DNA of 64,000 nucleotides from Glo-17 sp964637835. GTDB taxonomy: Bacteria > Krumholzibacteriota > Krumholzibacteriia > LZORAL124-64-63. The position numbers and the translations under genes were made by a program. This document shows positions 1-8,653 of the stretch, one piece after another. Location of the stretch: the NCBI GenBank assembly GCA_964637835.1, contig CAZWYF010000004.1, positions 95,567-159,566 of the forward strand, given 5' to 3'. Below the pieces are notes generated by a model that worked only from the letters and a program-made list of their open reading frames with translations, made no database searches and had not been told where the DNA came from. How positions within the stretch are numbered: position 1 is the stretch's first letter; each line of letters begins with the position of its first letter.

Positions 1-24
1 TCACCCTGACGTTCGACGAGGATC

Positions 25-1677
25 ATGACCTGCGGCCTTGCCAGCCATCCGCTCCTGGTCGAGTCGCCCCGGCCCGCGCTGGCGGAGATCCCCGAGGCGC
101 TCCTCGAGGAGCTGCGCGACCTCGCCGCGGCCCACGACCACTGCACCGGCCGGGCGCGCCAGCTGTACGAGCAGCTGCGCAAGATGCTCGGTCAGGATCG
201 GCTGCTCACCTGCCTGCTGGGCATCCAGGAACTGGCCCAGACCGATGACCCGGCCGGCGCCCGGCTGCTCGCCGCCTGCATCGACGCCAACACGCCCGGC
301 GCCCTGCTGCTGCCGAGGGTGCGGCGATTCCGTTCGCTGGGCCGGCTGCTGGCCGCCGACACCGAGCTGGTGGGCGAGGTGTTCCTGCGCGAGTGGCAGC
401 AGCGGCTGGCGGCGGCCGTCACCACTGCCGGCGCCCGGCTGGACGCCCTGGGCGTGGACGTGGACCCGGGCAACGGACGGCCGGTGGACCGGCCGCCATT
501 GCCCCTGCTGCGGGCCGCGGTGGCCACCCTGGCGCCCCAGCGTCCGGACGCCGAGCCCGAGCGGGCGGATCTGGCGTTGATCGGCGAGCTGGTGCGGCTG
601 GAGGCCGATGCCTGCCAGGAGCGGGTCAGCCGCCTGGCCGGCGTCATCGATCCCTTCCGGGTCACCGCGGTGATGCGGGCCCTGCCGCTGCTGAACCGTG
701 CCGACGCGGAGATCCGGGATCTCGGCCGCCTGGCCTCCTGGCTCGAGAGCGGCGACGTGGAGGCCGCCTTCCGGCGACGGGTGGTGACGGGGTTCGAGGT
801 GCTCGAGGAGAACGAGCGCGCGCGGCTGCTGACCACGCTGCGGCAGGAAACGCGACTGGCGCCGCTGGCCGCCGTCTACGACGCCCTGGTCGTGGCGCCG
901 CTGGCGGTGCGCCAGGTGGCCGGCCCGGTGGCCCGCCTGCTGGTGCTCGGGCGCGCCCTGCAACGCGAGGGCGTGCGGACCACGCCGCTGACCCTGGTCC
1001 AGGCCGTGCATCTGGTGCTGGCCGGCAGCCCGAGCGGACGCTTCGAGCTGCCGCTGGATGCGGAGCTGCAGGAGGTGGTGGGGCGGGTCCTGCTGTCGTC
1101 CCGTCACGGGGGATCGGACGACCTCGCCGGCCTCGAGATCCAGGCGGGCCGGCTGGTGGTGGCCGGGCCCCGGCTGGGGCTGGGCGACCGCATCTGGCGC
1201 CATGACCTGCCCACGCTGGCGGAGCTCACCTCCCCGCTCCCGGAGGCCGATTCCCGGACCGAGGCCGAGGCGGATCCGGAGTCCGAGACCACCGACCAGC
1301 GGGACAAGGGCAACGCGGCCGTCAAGCAGATGGTGATGAACAACATCGGCAGCGTGAGCATCGTGCTGGGCTTCCTGCGCAATCCCAAGGTGACCGCCAT
1401 CCCTGGCCTGGTGGCCGATGTCGTCCGCCGGACCCGGTCGGGCCGCGTGCTCGAGGTGATCGCGGGCGACCGGCGCCTGACCGGCGGCCACGCCAACAAG
1501 GACGTCCCCCGCGCGCTGCTCGAGAGCCCCGTGAACATCCCGGTCAAGACGCTGCGCCGCTTCATCCACGTCAAGTACGTCTCCAAGACCGACCTGCGTC
1601 GCATGGCGCGCGACAAGGCGCGCCTGCGCAAGGAGGTCTGCAAGGAGATCGAGGCCTACCTCGAGTCGCTGGCCTGA
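25..1677 (+). CDS. Hypothetical protein, 550 aa, helical
   Basis: I do not recognise this protein. It has no signal peptide or membrane segment, so it is probably cytoplasmic. Residues 1-400 are Leu/Ala/Arg-rich and look almost entirely helical. An acidic Glu/Asp/Ser/Thr linker lies near residues 405-430. The last 120 residues are basic and contain phrases such as FLRNPKVT and DLRRMARDK that resemble HEAT-like helical repeats. The start is the ATG at 25 because an in-frame TGA sits at 7-9; a GAGG stretch just upstream can serve as ribosome binding site. It stands alone on this side of arcC, and what lies to its left is unknown. The long antisense frame over the same bases is a high-G+C shadow. 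Confidence 0.75.
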   Translation: MTCGLASHPLLVESPRPALAEIPEALLEELRDLAAAHDHCTGRARQLYEQLRKMLGQDRLLTCLLGIQELAQTDDPAGARLLAACIDANTPGALLLPRVRRFRSLGRLLAADTELVGEVFLREWQQRLAAAVTTAGARLDALGVDVDPGNGRPVDRPPLPLLRAAVATLAPQRPDAEPERADLALIGELVRLEADACQERVSRLAGVIDPFRVTAVMRALPLLNRADAEIRDLGRLASWLESGDVEAAFRRRVVTGFEVLEENERARLLTTLRQETRLAPLAAVYDALVVAPLAVRQVAGPVARLLVLGRALQREGVRTTPLTLVQAVHLVLAGSPSGRFELPLDAELQEVVGRVLLSSRHGGSDDLAGLEIQAGRLVVAGPRLGLGDRIWRHDLPTLAELTSPLPEADSRTEAEADPESETTDQRDKGNAAVKQMVMNNIGSVSIVLGFLRNPKVTAIPGLVADVVRRTRSGRVLEVIAGDRRLTGGHANKDVPRALLESPVNIPVKTLRRFIHVKYVSKTDLRRMARDKARLRKEVCKEIEAYLESLA

Positions 1678-1756
1678 GCGGCCGGCGCGGACGCCGCCGC
1701 GCCCGCGGGCCTGCCGCCCGGACACACGCCACGCGGACGCGCCGCGCGGACACGTC

Positions 1757-1785
1757 TTGACGCTGCCTGGCCCGGGATCTAGCTT
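1757..1785 (+). promoter_or_regulatory. Sigma-70-type promoter of arcC
   Basis: TTGACG at 1757-1762, a 17-bp spacer, then TAGCTT at 1780-1785. It lies about 70 bp before the arcC start, in the gap after the upstream gene. Confidence 0.6.
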
Positions 1786-1857
1786 CTTCGCTTCCTCTCG
1801 ATCGCCGGTTCCTGCCCGCCCAGGAACCGGCCGCCGTCTTTCTCAAGGTGGGTGGAC

Positions 1858-2832
1858 ATGCAGGCAGGCAGCGAGATCTCGCGTCGGATGGTGATCGCCC
1901 TGGGGGGCAATGCGATCCTGCCCGTGGGCAAGCGGGGGACCTTCGACGAGCAGGTGGATGTCACGCGGGAGACCATGGATCAGGTGGCCCAGCTGGCCGC
2001 CCGCGGGCACGACATCGTCATGAGCCACGGCAACGGACCGGTGGTGGGCAACATCGTCCTGCGCAACGACGCCGGCGAGCAGCTCCACGGCATCCCGGCC
2101 ATGCCCATGTTCGTCTGCGGCGCCGACAGCCAGGGCGGCCTCGGCTACCTGATCCAGCAGGCTCTGCGCAACAGCCTGCTCGGGGTGGGCATCGACCGCA
2201 CCGTCACGTCGGTCGTCACCCAGGTCCGCGTGGATCCTGCCGATCCGGCCTTCGCCCATCCCACCAAGCCCATCGGCCCCTTCTACGACGAGGAGCAGGC
2301 CCGCCTGCTGGAGCAGGAGAACGGCTGGACCGTGGTCCAGGACGCCGGTCGCGGCTGGCGTCGCGTGGTGCCCAGCCCGCGGCCGCTGGAGGTGGTGGAG
2401 TGGCCGGCCATCAAGGCGCTCCTGGACGCCGGCGTGCTGGTGATCGCCGTCGGCGGTGGTGGCATCCCGGTGGTGCGCGAGGAGTCCGGAGAGCTGCACG
2501 GCGTCGACGCGGTGATCGACAAGGACCGCGCCAGCGATCTGCTGGGCCGGCTGGTGGGCGCCGATACGCTGATGATCGTCACCCAGATCGACCGGGTGTT
2601 CATCCGCTTCGGCCAGCCGGATGCCGAGGCGCTGGACGTGCTGCCCGCCTCGCGGGCGCAGGCGCTGCTGGATGCGGGGGAGTTCCCGGCCGGCAGCATG
2701 GGCCCGAAGATCGAGTCGGCGCTGGGATTCCTGCAGAACGGCGGCCGCGAGGTGATCATCACCGACCCGCCGTCCATCCTGGCCGCCGTGGCCGGGGAGG
2801 CGGGGACGCGGATCGTGCCCGACCATGGGTGA
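1858..2832 (+). CDS. arcC: Carbamate kinase
   Basis: Carbamate kinase transfers phosphate between carbamoyl phosphate and ADP, the ATP-yielding last step of arginine deiminase-type catabolism. The 324-aa product fits the family length (about 310). Near the N-terminus is the amino-acid-kinase glycine motif ALGGNAI, followed by SHGNGPVVGN and GGGGIPV, and the C-terminal region carries GSMGPKIE, all typical of ArcC. I chose the ATG at 1858 because AAGG at 1845-1848 is 9 nt upstream; a GTG at 1852 would add two residues but sits too close to it. The gene has its own promoter and a strong terminator, so it is probably monocistronic. No arcA or arcB is visible, so the source of carbamoyl phosphate is open. 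Confidence 0.95.
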   Translation: MQAGSEISRRMVIALGGNAILPVGKRGTFDEQVDVTRETMDQVAQLAARGHDIVMSHGNGPVVGNIVLRNDAGEQLHGIPAMPMFVCGADSQGGLGYLIQQALRNSLLGVGIDRTVTSVVTQVRVDPADPAFAHPTKPIGPFYDEEQARLLEQENGWTVVQDAGRGWRRVVPSPRPLEVVEWPAIKALLDAGVLVIAVGGGGIPVVREESGELHGVDAVIDKDRASDLLGRLVGADTLMIVTQIDRVFIRFGQPDAEALDVLPASRAQALLDAGEFPAGSMGPKIESALGFLQNGGREVIITDPPSILAAVAGEAGTRIVPDHG

Positions 2833-2852
2833 GACGCCCGTCGTGTCCCGAG

Positions 2853-2882
2853 AAGGCGACCCCGGCGGTGGGGTCGCCTTTT
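2853..2882 (+). terminator. Rho-independent terminator after arcC
   Basis: An 11-bp perfect stem (AAGGCGACCCC at 2853-2863 with its complement at 2870-2880), 6-nt loop and a T tract of four. It separates arcC from purD. Confidence 0.85.
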
Positions 2883-2885
2883 CCA

Positions 2886-2914
2886 TTGTTCCCCGTCGGC
2901 CGATTGTCTAGGCT
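2886..2914 (+). promoter_or_regulatory. Putative promoter of purD-purE
   Basis: TTGTTC at 2886-2891, 17-bp spacer, TAGGCT at 2909-2914, directly after the arcC terminator and 30 bp before purD. Confidence 0.5.
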
Positions 2915-2944
2915 GCGGGAGAGGAGACTGGAGGTCGACCCCGT

Positions 2945-4252
2945 ATGGCACGCAAGGTCCTGGTGATCGGTGGCGGCGGCCGGGAACACGCCCTGGTGCG
3001 GCAACTCGCCGCCTCGCCCCGCAAGCCCGAGCTCTTCGCCGCGCCCGGCAACCCCGGGACGGCCGCGCTGGCGACCAGCCTGGTCGTCGACCCGCGCGAC
3101 CACGATGCGGTGGCCGCCGCCTGCCGCGAGCGCGGCATCGACCTGGTGGTGATCGGGCCGGAGGACCCCCTCATCGCCGGCCTGGCCGACCGGCTGCGCC
3201 AGGAGGGCGTGGCGGTCTTCGGCCCCGGCCATCTCGGGGCGCGCCTCGAGGGCGACAAGGAGTTCGCCAAGGAGGTCATGGCCACCGCCGAGATCCCCAC
3301 GCCGCGCTATCACGCCTTCAGCACCGTGGATGCGGCGCTGCGCCACCTGGACACCATGGGCCCGCCCGTGGTGGTCAAGGCCTGCGGCGCGGCGGCGGGC
3401 AAGGGCGTGGCGGTGTGCGACTCGCCCGCCGAGGCGGAGGCCCATGTCCGCGCCTGCCTCGAGGGCCAGGAGTTCGGCACCGCCGGCGATCGCATCCTGC
3501 TGGAGGAATGCCTGTTCGGCCCCGAGCTGTCGGTCCTGGTGGTCACCGACGGGCAGGACTACGCGCTGCTGGCCCCGAGCCGCGACCACAAGCGCGTGGG
3601 CGAGGGCAGCACCGGCCCCAACACGGGCGGGATGGGGGCCTTCGCTCCGGTGCCCCTGGAGGAGGAACTCTGCCGGCGCATCGATGTGGAGATCGTCGCG
3701 CCCCTGCTCGCCGAGCTGGTCCGCCGCGACATCCCCTACCGCGGCGTCCTCTACGCCGGCCTGATGCTCACCGACGACGGCCCGAAGGTGCTGGAGTTCA
3801 ACTGCCGCTTCGGCGATCCGGAGACCCAGGTGGTGCTGCCCCTGCTCACCAGCGACTTCCTCGAGCTGGTGGCCGCCACCGCCGAGGGCCGTCTGGCCGA
3901 TTTCCTGCAGGGGTTGCCCGATGCCGAGACCGGCGGGCCGGATGGCTGGCCGGGCCGGGGCATGACCGACTGGAATCGGCATGCCGTGGTGGTGGTGGCC
4001 GCCAGCAAGGGCTATCCCGGCAGCTACGAGAAGGGTCAGGCGCTGGTCGTGCCGGCGGACCGCCCCGCGTCCTGGCTGATCCATGCGGGCACCGTGCAGC
4101 ACGACCGGGAGCTGTTGACCGCGGGCGGCCGCGTCCTCGGCGCCGTGGGCGAGGGGCCGGACCTCGCGGCGGCCAGGCAGCAGGCGTACGATCTCCTCGC
4201 CGCGGTCCACGGCGAGAATCTCTTCTGGCGACGGGACATCGCCGCGTCCTGA
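2945..4252 (+). CDS. purD: Phosphoribosylamine-glycine ligase (GAR synthetase)
   Basis: PurD makes glycinamide ribonucleotide from phosphoribosylamine, glycine and ATP, step 2 of de novo purine synthesis. The 435-aa length is usual. The N-terminal Rossmann-like domain opens with VLVIGGGGREHAL; the ATP-grasp domain holds GDKEFAKEVM, LLEECLFGPELS and the very characteristic GPNTGGMGAFAP; EFNCRFGDPETQ follows. A GGAGG lies 10 nt before the ATG. purE follows after 72 bp and is probably co-transcribed. Other purine genes (purM, purN) are elsewhere in the window, so the pathway is not a single operon here. Confidence 0.97.
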   Translation: MARKVLVIGGGGREHALVRQLAASPRKPELFAAPGNPGTAALATSLVVDPRDHDAVAAACRERGIDLVVIGPEDPLIAGLADRLRQEGVAVFGPGHLGARLEGDKEFAKEVMATAEIPTPRYHAFSTVDAALRHLDTMGPPVVVKACGAAAGKGVAVCDSPAEAEAHVRACLEGQEFGTAGDRILLEECLFGPELSVLVVTDGQDYALLAPSRDHKRVGEGSTGPNTGGMGAFAPVPLEEELCRRIDVEIVAPLLAELVRRDIPYRGVLYAGLMLTDDGPKVLEFNCRFGDPETQVVLPLLTSDFLELVAATAEGRLADFLQGLPDAETGGPDGWPGRGMTDWNRHAVVVVAASKGYPGSYEKGQALVVPADRPASWLIHAGTVQHDRELLTAGGRVLGAVGEGPDLAAARQQAYDLLAAVHGENLFWRRDIAAS

Positions 4253-4324
4253 GCCCGGCCGGCGCCCATCCCGCGCTGGCGCCGGCGAGCGCCGGCCTGG
4301 CGCGAACCCGGAGGAAGGAACCCC

Positions 4325-4804
4325 ATGACCAGCACCGAGACCGCGCGCCTCGTGGTCCTGCTCGGGAGCCCGTCCGACCTGCCCGTGATCGAGAGCATGG
4401 GGCCGCTCTGCGAGCGCCTGGGCATCCCGCACGCTGTGGAGATCGTCTCGGCCCACCGGCAGCCCGAGCGGTTGCAGGAGGTGGTCCGTGTCCGCGAGGC
4501 CGCCGGGGCGGAGGTCTTCGTGGCGGTCGCGGGCATGGCCGCCCATCTGCCCGGTGTCACCGCGGCGCTGACGCTCCGGCCGGTGATCGGCGTGCCGGTG
4601 GCCGCCGGACCCCTGGCCGGTGTGGATGCCATGCTCTCCATGGTCCAGATGCCCCCGGGGGTGCCGGTGGCCACGGTGGCGGTGGGGTCGGCCGGGGCGA
4701 AGAACGCCGTGGTGCTGGCCGCGCGCATGCTGGCGCTGCAGGATCCGGACATCGCGAGCCGGCTGGCGGATTACCGCGATCATCTGGCCGCCGGCGGTCG
4801 CTGA
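4325..4804 (+). CDS. purE: 5-(carboxyamino)imidazole ribonucleotide mutase
   Basis: PurE forms carboxyaminoimidazole ribonucleotide in de novo purine synthesis. The 159-aa protein has the class-typical signatures LGSPSD near the N-terminus, SAHRQP with the active-site His, AAHLPG, and QMPPGVPVATV. It reads as a class I mutase, which normally works with PurK; no purK is visible in the window, so use of CO2 directly (class II-like chemistry) cannot be excluded. The start ATG has GGAGGAAGG just upstream (around 4311-4319). It is downstream of purD with no obvious promoter between them; the 72-bp gap is G+C-rich and self-complementary. Confidence 0.95.
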   Translation: MTSTETARLVVLLGSPSDLPVIESMGPLCERLGIPHAVEIVSAHRQPERLQEVVRVREAAGAEVFVAVAGMAAHLPGVTAALTLRPVIGVPVAAGPLAGVDAMLSMVQMPPGVPVATVAVGSAGAKNAVVLAARMLALQDPDIASRLADYRDHLAAGGR

Positions 4805-4891
4805 GCAGCGTCGGGCGGCTCGCGACCGCCGGCGTGGTCGTCGGGTTCGTAGCTGCCGGTCCTCGCGTCAGTTACGCCGCTCGCGGGCGCC

Positions 4892-4920
4892 TTGACGCCC
4901 CCGTGGACGCGGCCTACTTT
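4892..4920 (+). promoter_or_regulatory. Sigma-70-type promoter of the ywlE-rpiB-glyA-nrdR-tatC run
   Basis: TTGACG at 4892-4897, exactly 17 bp, TACTTT at 4915-4920. The first gene start at 4947 follows with a GAGGAGG ribosome binding site between. Confidence 0.65.
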
Positions 4921-4946
4921 TGCGCAGACGCCCGAGGAGGCTCCTC

Positions 4947-5441
4947 TTGAATTCCCGGACGGTGGTCTTCGTCTGCACCGGCAACACCTGCCGCAGCCCC
5001 CTGGCCATGGCGCTGGCCCGTCAGCGGTGGCCCGGGATCCGTTTCCTCTCCGCCGGCCTGCAGGCCGGTCCCGGGATGCCGGCGGCCGAGCCGGCCCGGA
5101 CCGTGGCGGCCGAGCGTGGCGCCGACCTCTCGGACCACGGCTCCCGTCCGCTCGACCACGAGTCGCTCGCCGGCGCCGACTGGGTGATCGGCATGACCCG
5201 CTCGCACGTCGCGCTGCTGAACCGCGCCCTGGGTGCGGCCGGCCCGGCCAGGCTGGGCCTGCTGGGCGCTCCGGGGCAGGACCTGCGGGGGCGGCCCACG
5301 CCGGAGGAGGAAGAGGTGGCCGACCCCATCGGGGGCAGCCTGGAGACCTATCGGACCTGCGCCGACCAGCTCGAGCGGTTGCTCGCTGGCTGGGAGGACG
5401 TCTTCACCGGCCGCGCTGGCGGCAAGGGAGGCCCGGCGTGA
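4947..5441 (+). CDS. Low-molecular-weight phosphatase, predicted protein-arginine phosphatase
   Basis: A 164-aa member of the low-molecular-weight protein tyrosine phosphatase fold. The P-loop is VCTGNTCRSP with nucleophile Cys10 and Arg16; the general-acid Asp is in ADPIGG near residue 120. The P-loop residue at position 14 is Thr. In Bacillus YwlE this Thr creates specificity for phospho-arginine, while tyrosine phosphatases usually carry Ile or Val there, so phospho-arginine is the predicted substrate (inference). The start is TTG 4947, six bases after GAGGAGG at 4934-4940. It overlaps rpiB by 4 bp, and the order phosphatase-rpiB-glyA matches ywlE-rpiB-...-glyA of Bacillus subtilis, which supports the assignment. 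No McsB kinase is visible here. Confidence 0.88.
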   Translation: MNSRTVVFVCTGNTCRSPLAMALARQRWPGIRFLSAGLQAGPGMPAAEPARTVAAERGADLSDHGSRPLDHESLAGADWVIGMTRSHVALLNRALGAAGPARLGLLGAPGQDLRGRPTPEEEEVADPIGGSLETYRTCADQLERLLAGWEDVFTGRAGGKGGPA

Positions 5442-5881
5442 TCATCGCCATCGGAGCGGACCATCGCGGCTACGCGCACAAGGAACTGCTGAGCGAGAAG
5501 CTGGCCGGCGCCGGGCACGAGGTGGTGGACTGCGGTCCGGCCACTCCGGAATCCTGCGACTATCCCGAGGCCGCCTTCCGCGTGGCCGAGATGGTGAGCG
5601 GAGGCCAGGCCGCGGTCGGCATCCTCGTCTGCGGCTCGGGAATCGGCATGTCCATCGCGGCCAACAAGGTGACCGGGGTGCGCGCCTCGCTCTGCCAGGA
5701 CGCCGAGGCCGCCCGCACCACGCGTCAGCACAACGACAGCAACGTCCTCTGCCTCGGCGCCGACCGCACGTCGCCCGGGGCCGCCGTCCCCATCGCCGAG
5801 GCGTACCTGGCGGCCGAGTTCGAGGGCGGCCGCCACGCCCGCCGCGTGGATCTGATCACCGAATACGAGAACCGGCACTGA
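5438..5881 (+). CDS. rpiB: Ribose 5-phosphate isomerase B
   Basis: RpiB interconverts ribulose 5-phosphate and ribose 5-phosphate in the pentose phosphate pathway. The 147-aa length fits. Visible signatures are GADHRGYAHK at the N-terminus, the CGSGIGMSIAANK motif with the catalytic Cys, and RQHNDSNVLCLG. The GTG start at 5438 overlaps the upstream stop (GTGA) and is preceded by GGGAGG at 5427-5432. Co-transcribed with the phosphatase and glyA. Confidence 0.95.
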   Translation: MIIAIGADHRGYAHKELLSEKLAGAGHEVVDCGPATPESCDYPEAAFRVAEMVSGGQAAVGILVCGSGIGMSIAANKVTGVRASLCQDAEAARTTRQHNDSNVLCLGADRTSPGAAVPIAEAYLAAEFEGGRHARRVDLITEYENRH

Positions 5882-5903
5882 ACCGAGAGAGAGGGACCCC
5901 ACC

Positions 5904-7148
5904 ATGTACGACGCCGTGCGCCGCACCGATCCCGAGCTCGCCGCCATCCTGGAGGCCGAGCTCGGCCGGCAGCAGAACCAGCTCGAGATGATCGCCAGCG
6001 AGAACTTCACCACGCCGGCCGTGATGGCGGCCACCGGCAGCGTGCTGACCAACAAGTACGCCGAGGGCTATCCGAAGAAGCGCTACTATGGCGGCTGCGT
6101 GCACGTGGACGAGGCGGAGCTGCTGGCCAAGCGCCGGGCGTGCGAGCTCTTCGAGGCCGAGCGCGCCAACGTCCAGCCCCACAGCGGGTCCACGGCCAAC
6201 ATGACCGCCTACCTCGCCTTCGCCAAGCCGGGCGACAAGATCATGGGCCTGAGCCTCAGCCACGGGGGCCACCTGACCCATGGTCATCCCGTGAATTTCT
6301 CCGGCCTGATGTTCGAGGCGGTCCACTACGAGGTGGAGCCGGGCAGCGAGGTCCTGGATTACGACAGGATGCGCGAGCAGGCGAAGCGCGAACGACCGCG
6401 GATCCTGGTGGGCGGCGCCAGCGCCTACCCGCGCACCTGGGACTATGCGGCCATGCGCAGCATCGCCGACGAGGTGGGAGCGGTCTTCATCTTCGACATG
6501 GCCCACATCGCCGGCCTGGTGGCGGGCAAGGTGCATCCCAGCCCGGTCCCGCACGCCGACGTGGTCACCACCACCACCCACAAGACGCTGCGCGGCCCGC
6601 GTGGCGGCCTGATCCTCTGCCGGAAGGACCACCTGAAGGCCATCAACAAGATGAACTTCCCGGGCATCCAGGGCGGGCCGCTGATGCACGTGATCGCGGC
6701 CAAGGCCGTCTGCTTCGGCGAGTGCCTGCAGCCGGGCTTCCGCGAGTACGCCCAGCAGACCCTGGACAATGCCCAGGCGCTGGCCACGGCCATGCTCGAG
6801 AAGGGGTTCGAGCTGGCCTCCGGCGGCACGGACAATCACCTGCTGCTGGTCAACTGCAAGCCGCGCGGCCTGACGGGCAAGGCGATGGAGGAGCTGCTCG
6901 AGCAGGTGGGCATCACCGCCAACAAGAACACCGTGCCGTTCGACGAGGAGAGCCCGTTCGTCACCAGCGGCGTGCGGCTGGGGACCCCGGCGCTCACCAG
7001 CCGCGGCATGGGCCCCGACCAGATGCGCCAGATCGCCAGCATCATCGACCGCGCCGTCAGCGCGCGGGAGGACGAGGCGGCCCTGGCGGCGCTGCGTGGC
7101 GAGAGCGAGGAGCTCTGCCGCGCGTTCCCGCTCTATCCCGAGCTCTAG
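5904..7148 (+). CDS. glyA: Serine hydroxymethyltransferase
   Basis: GlyA converts serine and tetrahydrofolate to glycine and methylene-THF, feeding one-carbon units to purine and thymidylate synthesis. The 414-aa protein shows the family hallmarks: MIASENF near residue 30, NKYAEGYPKKRYYGGC, and the PLP-binding TTTTHKTLRGPRGG with Lys227. The ATG follows a purine-rich GAGAGAGAGGG site. It is the third gene of its operon and lies 22 bp after rpiB. The glycine it makes is also the substrate of PurD encoded upstream. Confidence 0.97.
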   Translation: MYDAVRRTDPELAAILEAELGRQQNQLEMIASENFTTPAVMAATGSVLTNKYAEGYPKKRYYGGCVHVDEAELLAKRRACELFEAERANVQPHSGSTANMTAYLAFAKPGDKIMGLSLSHGGHLTHGHPVNFSGLMFEAVHYEVEPGSEVLDYDRMREQAKRERPRILVGGASAYPRTWDYAAMRSIADEVGAVFIFDMAHIAGLVAGKVHPSPVPHADVVTTTTHKTLRGPRGGLILCRKDHLKAINKMNFPGIQGGPLMHVIAAKAVCFGECLQPGFREYAQQTLDNAQALATAMLEKGFELASGGTDNHLLLVNCKPRGLTGKAMEELLEQVGITANKNTVPFDEESPFVTSGVRLGTPALTSRGMGPDQMRQIASIIDRAVSAREDEAALAALRGESEELCRAFPLYPEL

Positions 7149-7217
7149 GCGCCGGCCGGTGCCCGGGGGGGCGACCGCGCCCCCGGCATGCGGACCCGGC
7201 GCCGATGGAGGCCTGTC

Positions 7218-7685
7218 ATGCGGTGCCCGTACTGCGGCCAGGATCATGACAAGGTGATCGACTCGCGCGCCGTGCGCGAGGGACGCGCCGTCCGTCGTCG
7301 TCGTCAGTGCCTCGCCTGCGAGGAGCGCTTCACCACCTACGAGGCCATCGAGACGCGGCCGGTGCTGGTGGTCAAGCGCGACGGCCGCCGTGCCGCCTAT
7401 GACCGCGCCAAGATCACCACGGGCATCGCGCGGGCCTGCGAGAAGCGCCCGGTGTCGCTGGAGCAGATCGAGATCATCGTCGACGGCCTCGAGCAGGAGC
7501 TGGCGCGCTCGGGCCATCGCGAGGTACCGTCGGAGGTGCTCGGTCAGATGGTCCTGGCCCGCTTGCGGGCCGTGGACGATGTGGCTTACGTGCGGTTCGC
7601 GTCGGTATATCGCAGTTTCCAGAGCGCGGGCGAGTTCCGCGAGTTGCTGCGCCAGCTGCAGCGTGACCGGGGAGAATCGGATTGA
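7218..7685 (+). CDS. nrdR: Transcriptional repressor NrdR
   Basis: NrdR is the zinc-ribbon and ATP-cone repressor of ribonucleotide reductase genes. The 155-aa protein starts MRCPYCG and has the second zinc pair in RRRRQCLACEERFTTYE; the ATP-cone domain begins at VVKRDGRRAAYDRAKI. The ATG at 7218 is chosen because GGAGG at 7207-7211 precedes it and the product begins exactly at the family's MxCPxC start; an upstream in-frame ATG at 7188 would add ten unconserved residues. A G+C-rich self-complementary stretch lies between glyA and this gene (about 7158-7190). nrdR often neighbours glyA. The stop overlaps the tatC start. Confidence 0.95.
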   Translation: MRCPYCGQDHDKVIDSRAVREGRAVRRRRQCLACEERFTTYEAIETRPVLVVKRDGRRAAYDRAKITTGIARACEKRPVSLEQIEIIVDGLEQELARSGHREVPSEVLGQMVLARLRAVDDVAYVRFASVYRSFQSAGEFRELLRQLQRDRGESD

Positions 7686-8581
7686 CCACGCCGCCGCCCC
7701 GTCCCGACGACGCCGACGCCCCCGTGCCCCGCTCCGCGGGCGGCCTGCCGCCCGACGCGGCCCCGGCCGGGGCGAGCGACGGCCCGGCCGGACCGCCGGC
7801 CGGGGGCCCGCCCGAGCCCGAGGGCATGGGCTTCCTCGATCACCTCGAGGAACTGCGCGCGGTGCTCATCCACAGCCTCATCGCGGCGGCCGTCGCGGCG
7901 GTGCTCTGCTGGTTCTGGTCGGGTCCGCTGCTGGACCTGATGGTGGCGCCGGTCAGGGAATACGGCGTTTACTTCACGCGCCCCAACGAGGCCTTCCTGA
8001 CCCGCCTGAAGCTGGCCGGCATCGTGGGCCTGTTCCTGGTGCTGCCGTTCATCCTGTGGAAGGTCTACGGGTTCATCCTGCCCGGCCTCTACGCCCGGGA
8101 GCGGCGCGTGGTCACGCCGCTGATCATCGCCACCACGCTGCTTTTCTACGCCGGCGTGGCCTTCGCCTTCCTGGTGGTCAGCCCGGTGGTGATCCCGTTC
8201 CTGATGAGCTTCGGCACCGATGTCCTCGATCCGCTGCTGGGCATCGGTCCGTACTTCGGTTTCGTGGCGCAGCTCAGCCTGGCCTTCGGCCTGGTGTTCG
8301 AGCTGCCCGTGCTCGTGTTCTTCCTCTCGGTGGCCGGCCTGGTGGACCCGCGGGTGCTGCTGCGCACCTGGCGCTATGCCGTGGTGCTCATCAGCGTGGC
8401 GTCGGCCATCCTCACGCCGCCGGACATCTTCAGCCAGATGGCCATGGCCGTTCCGGTCATGGTTTTGTATATCTCCTCGGTGCTGGTGGCCATGGTCGTC
8501 ACGCGCAGGCGCCGACGCGAGGAAGAGGCGCCCGAGGCGACCGGCGCGACCTCCGACTCGCCCACCGATCGCGACCGTTGA
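7682..8581 (+). CDS. tatC: Twin-arginine translocase subunit TatC
   Basis: TatC is the inner-membrane receptor for twin-arginine signal peptides and exports folded proteins. The 299-aa product has a 45-residue Pro/Ala/Gly-rich N-terminal extension, then the conserved GFLDHLEELR, six hydrophobic segments, and a charged C-terminal tail. TTG 7682 is the start: GGGGAGA at 7669-7675 precedes it by six bases and it overlaps the nrdR stop (ATTGA). A later start at the Met before GFLDHLEELR is possible if the extension is not made. No tatA or tatB is in the window. Confidence 0.93.
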   Translation: MTTPPPRPDDADAPVPRSAGGLPPDAAPAGASDGPAGPPAGGPPEPEGMGFLDHLEELRAVLIHSLIAAAVAAVLCWFWSGPLLDLMVAPVREYGVYFTRPNEAFLTRLKLAGIVGLFLVLPFILWKVYGFILPGLYARERRVVTPLIIATTLLFYAGVAFAFLVVSPVVIPFLMSFGTDVLDPLLGIGPYFGFVAQLSLAFGLVFELPVLVFFLSVAGLVDPRVLLRTWRYAVVLISVASAILTPPDIFSQMAMAVPVMVLYISSVLVAMVVTRRRRREEEAPEATGATSDSPTDRDR

Positions 8582-8606
8582 CACGGCCAGTGCGGCGCTC
8601 GATCCT
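8578..8606 (+). promoter_or_regulatory. Possible promoter of the polyprenyl synthase operon
   Basis: A perfect TTGACA at 8578-8583, overlapping the tatC stop, with 17 bp to GATCCT at 8601-8606. The -10 is poor, so this is tentative. Confidence 0.35.
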
Positions 8607-8653
8607 GTGGCCCTGACCCTGACCCTCGCCCGTCACCGACCCGTGGGAGCGGC

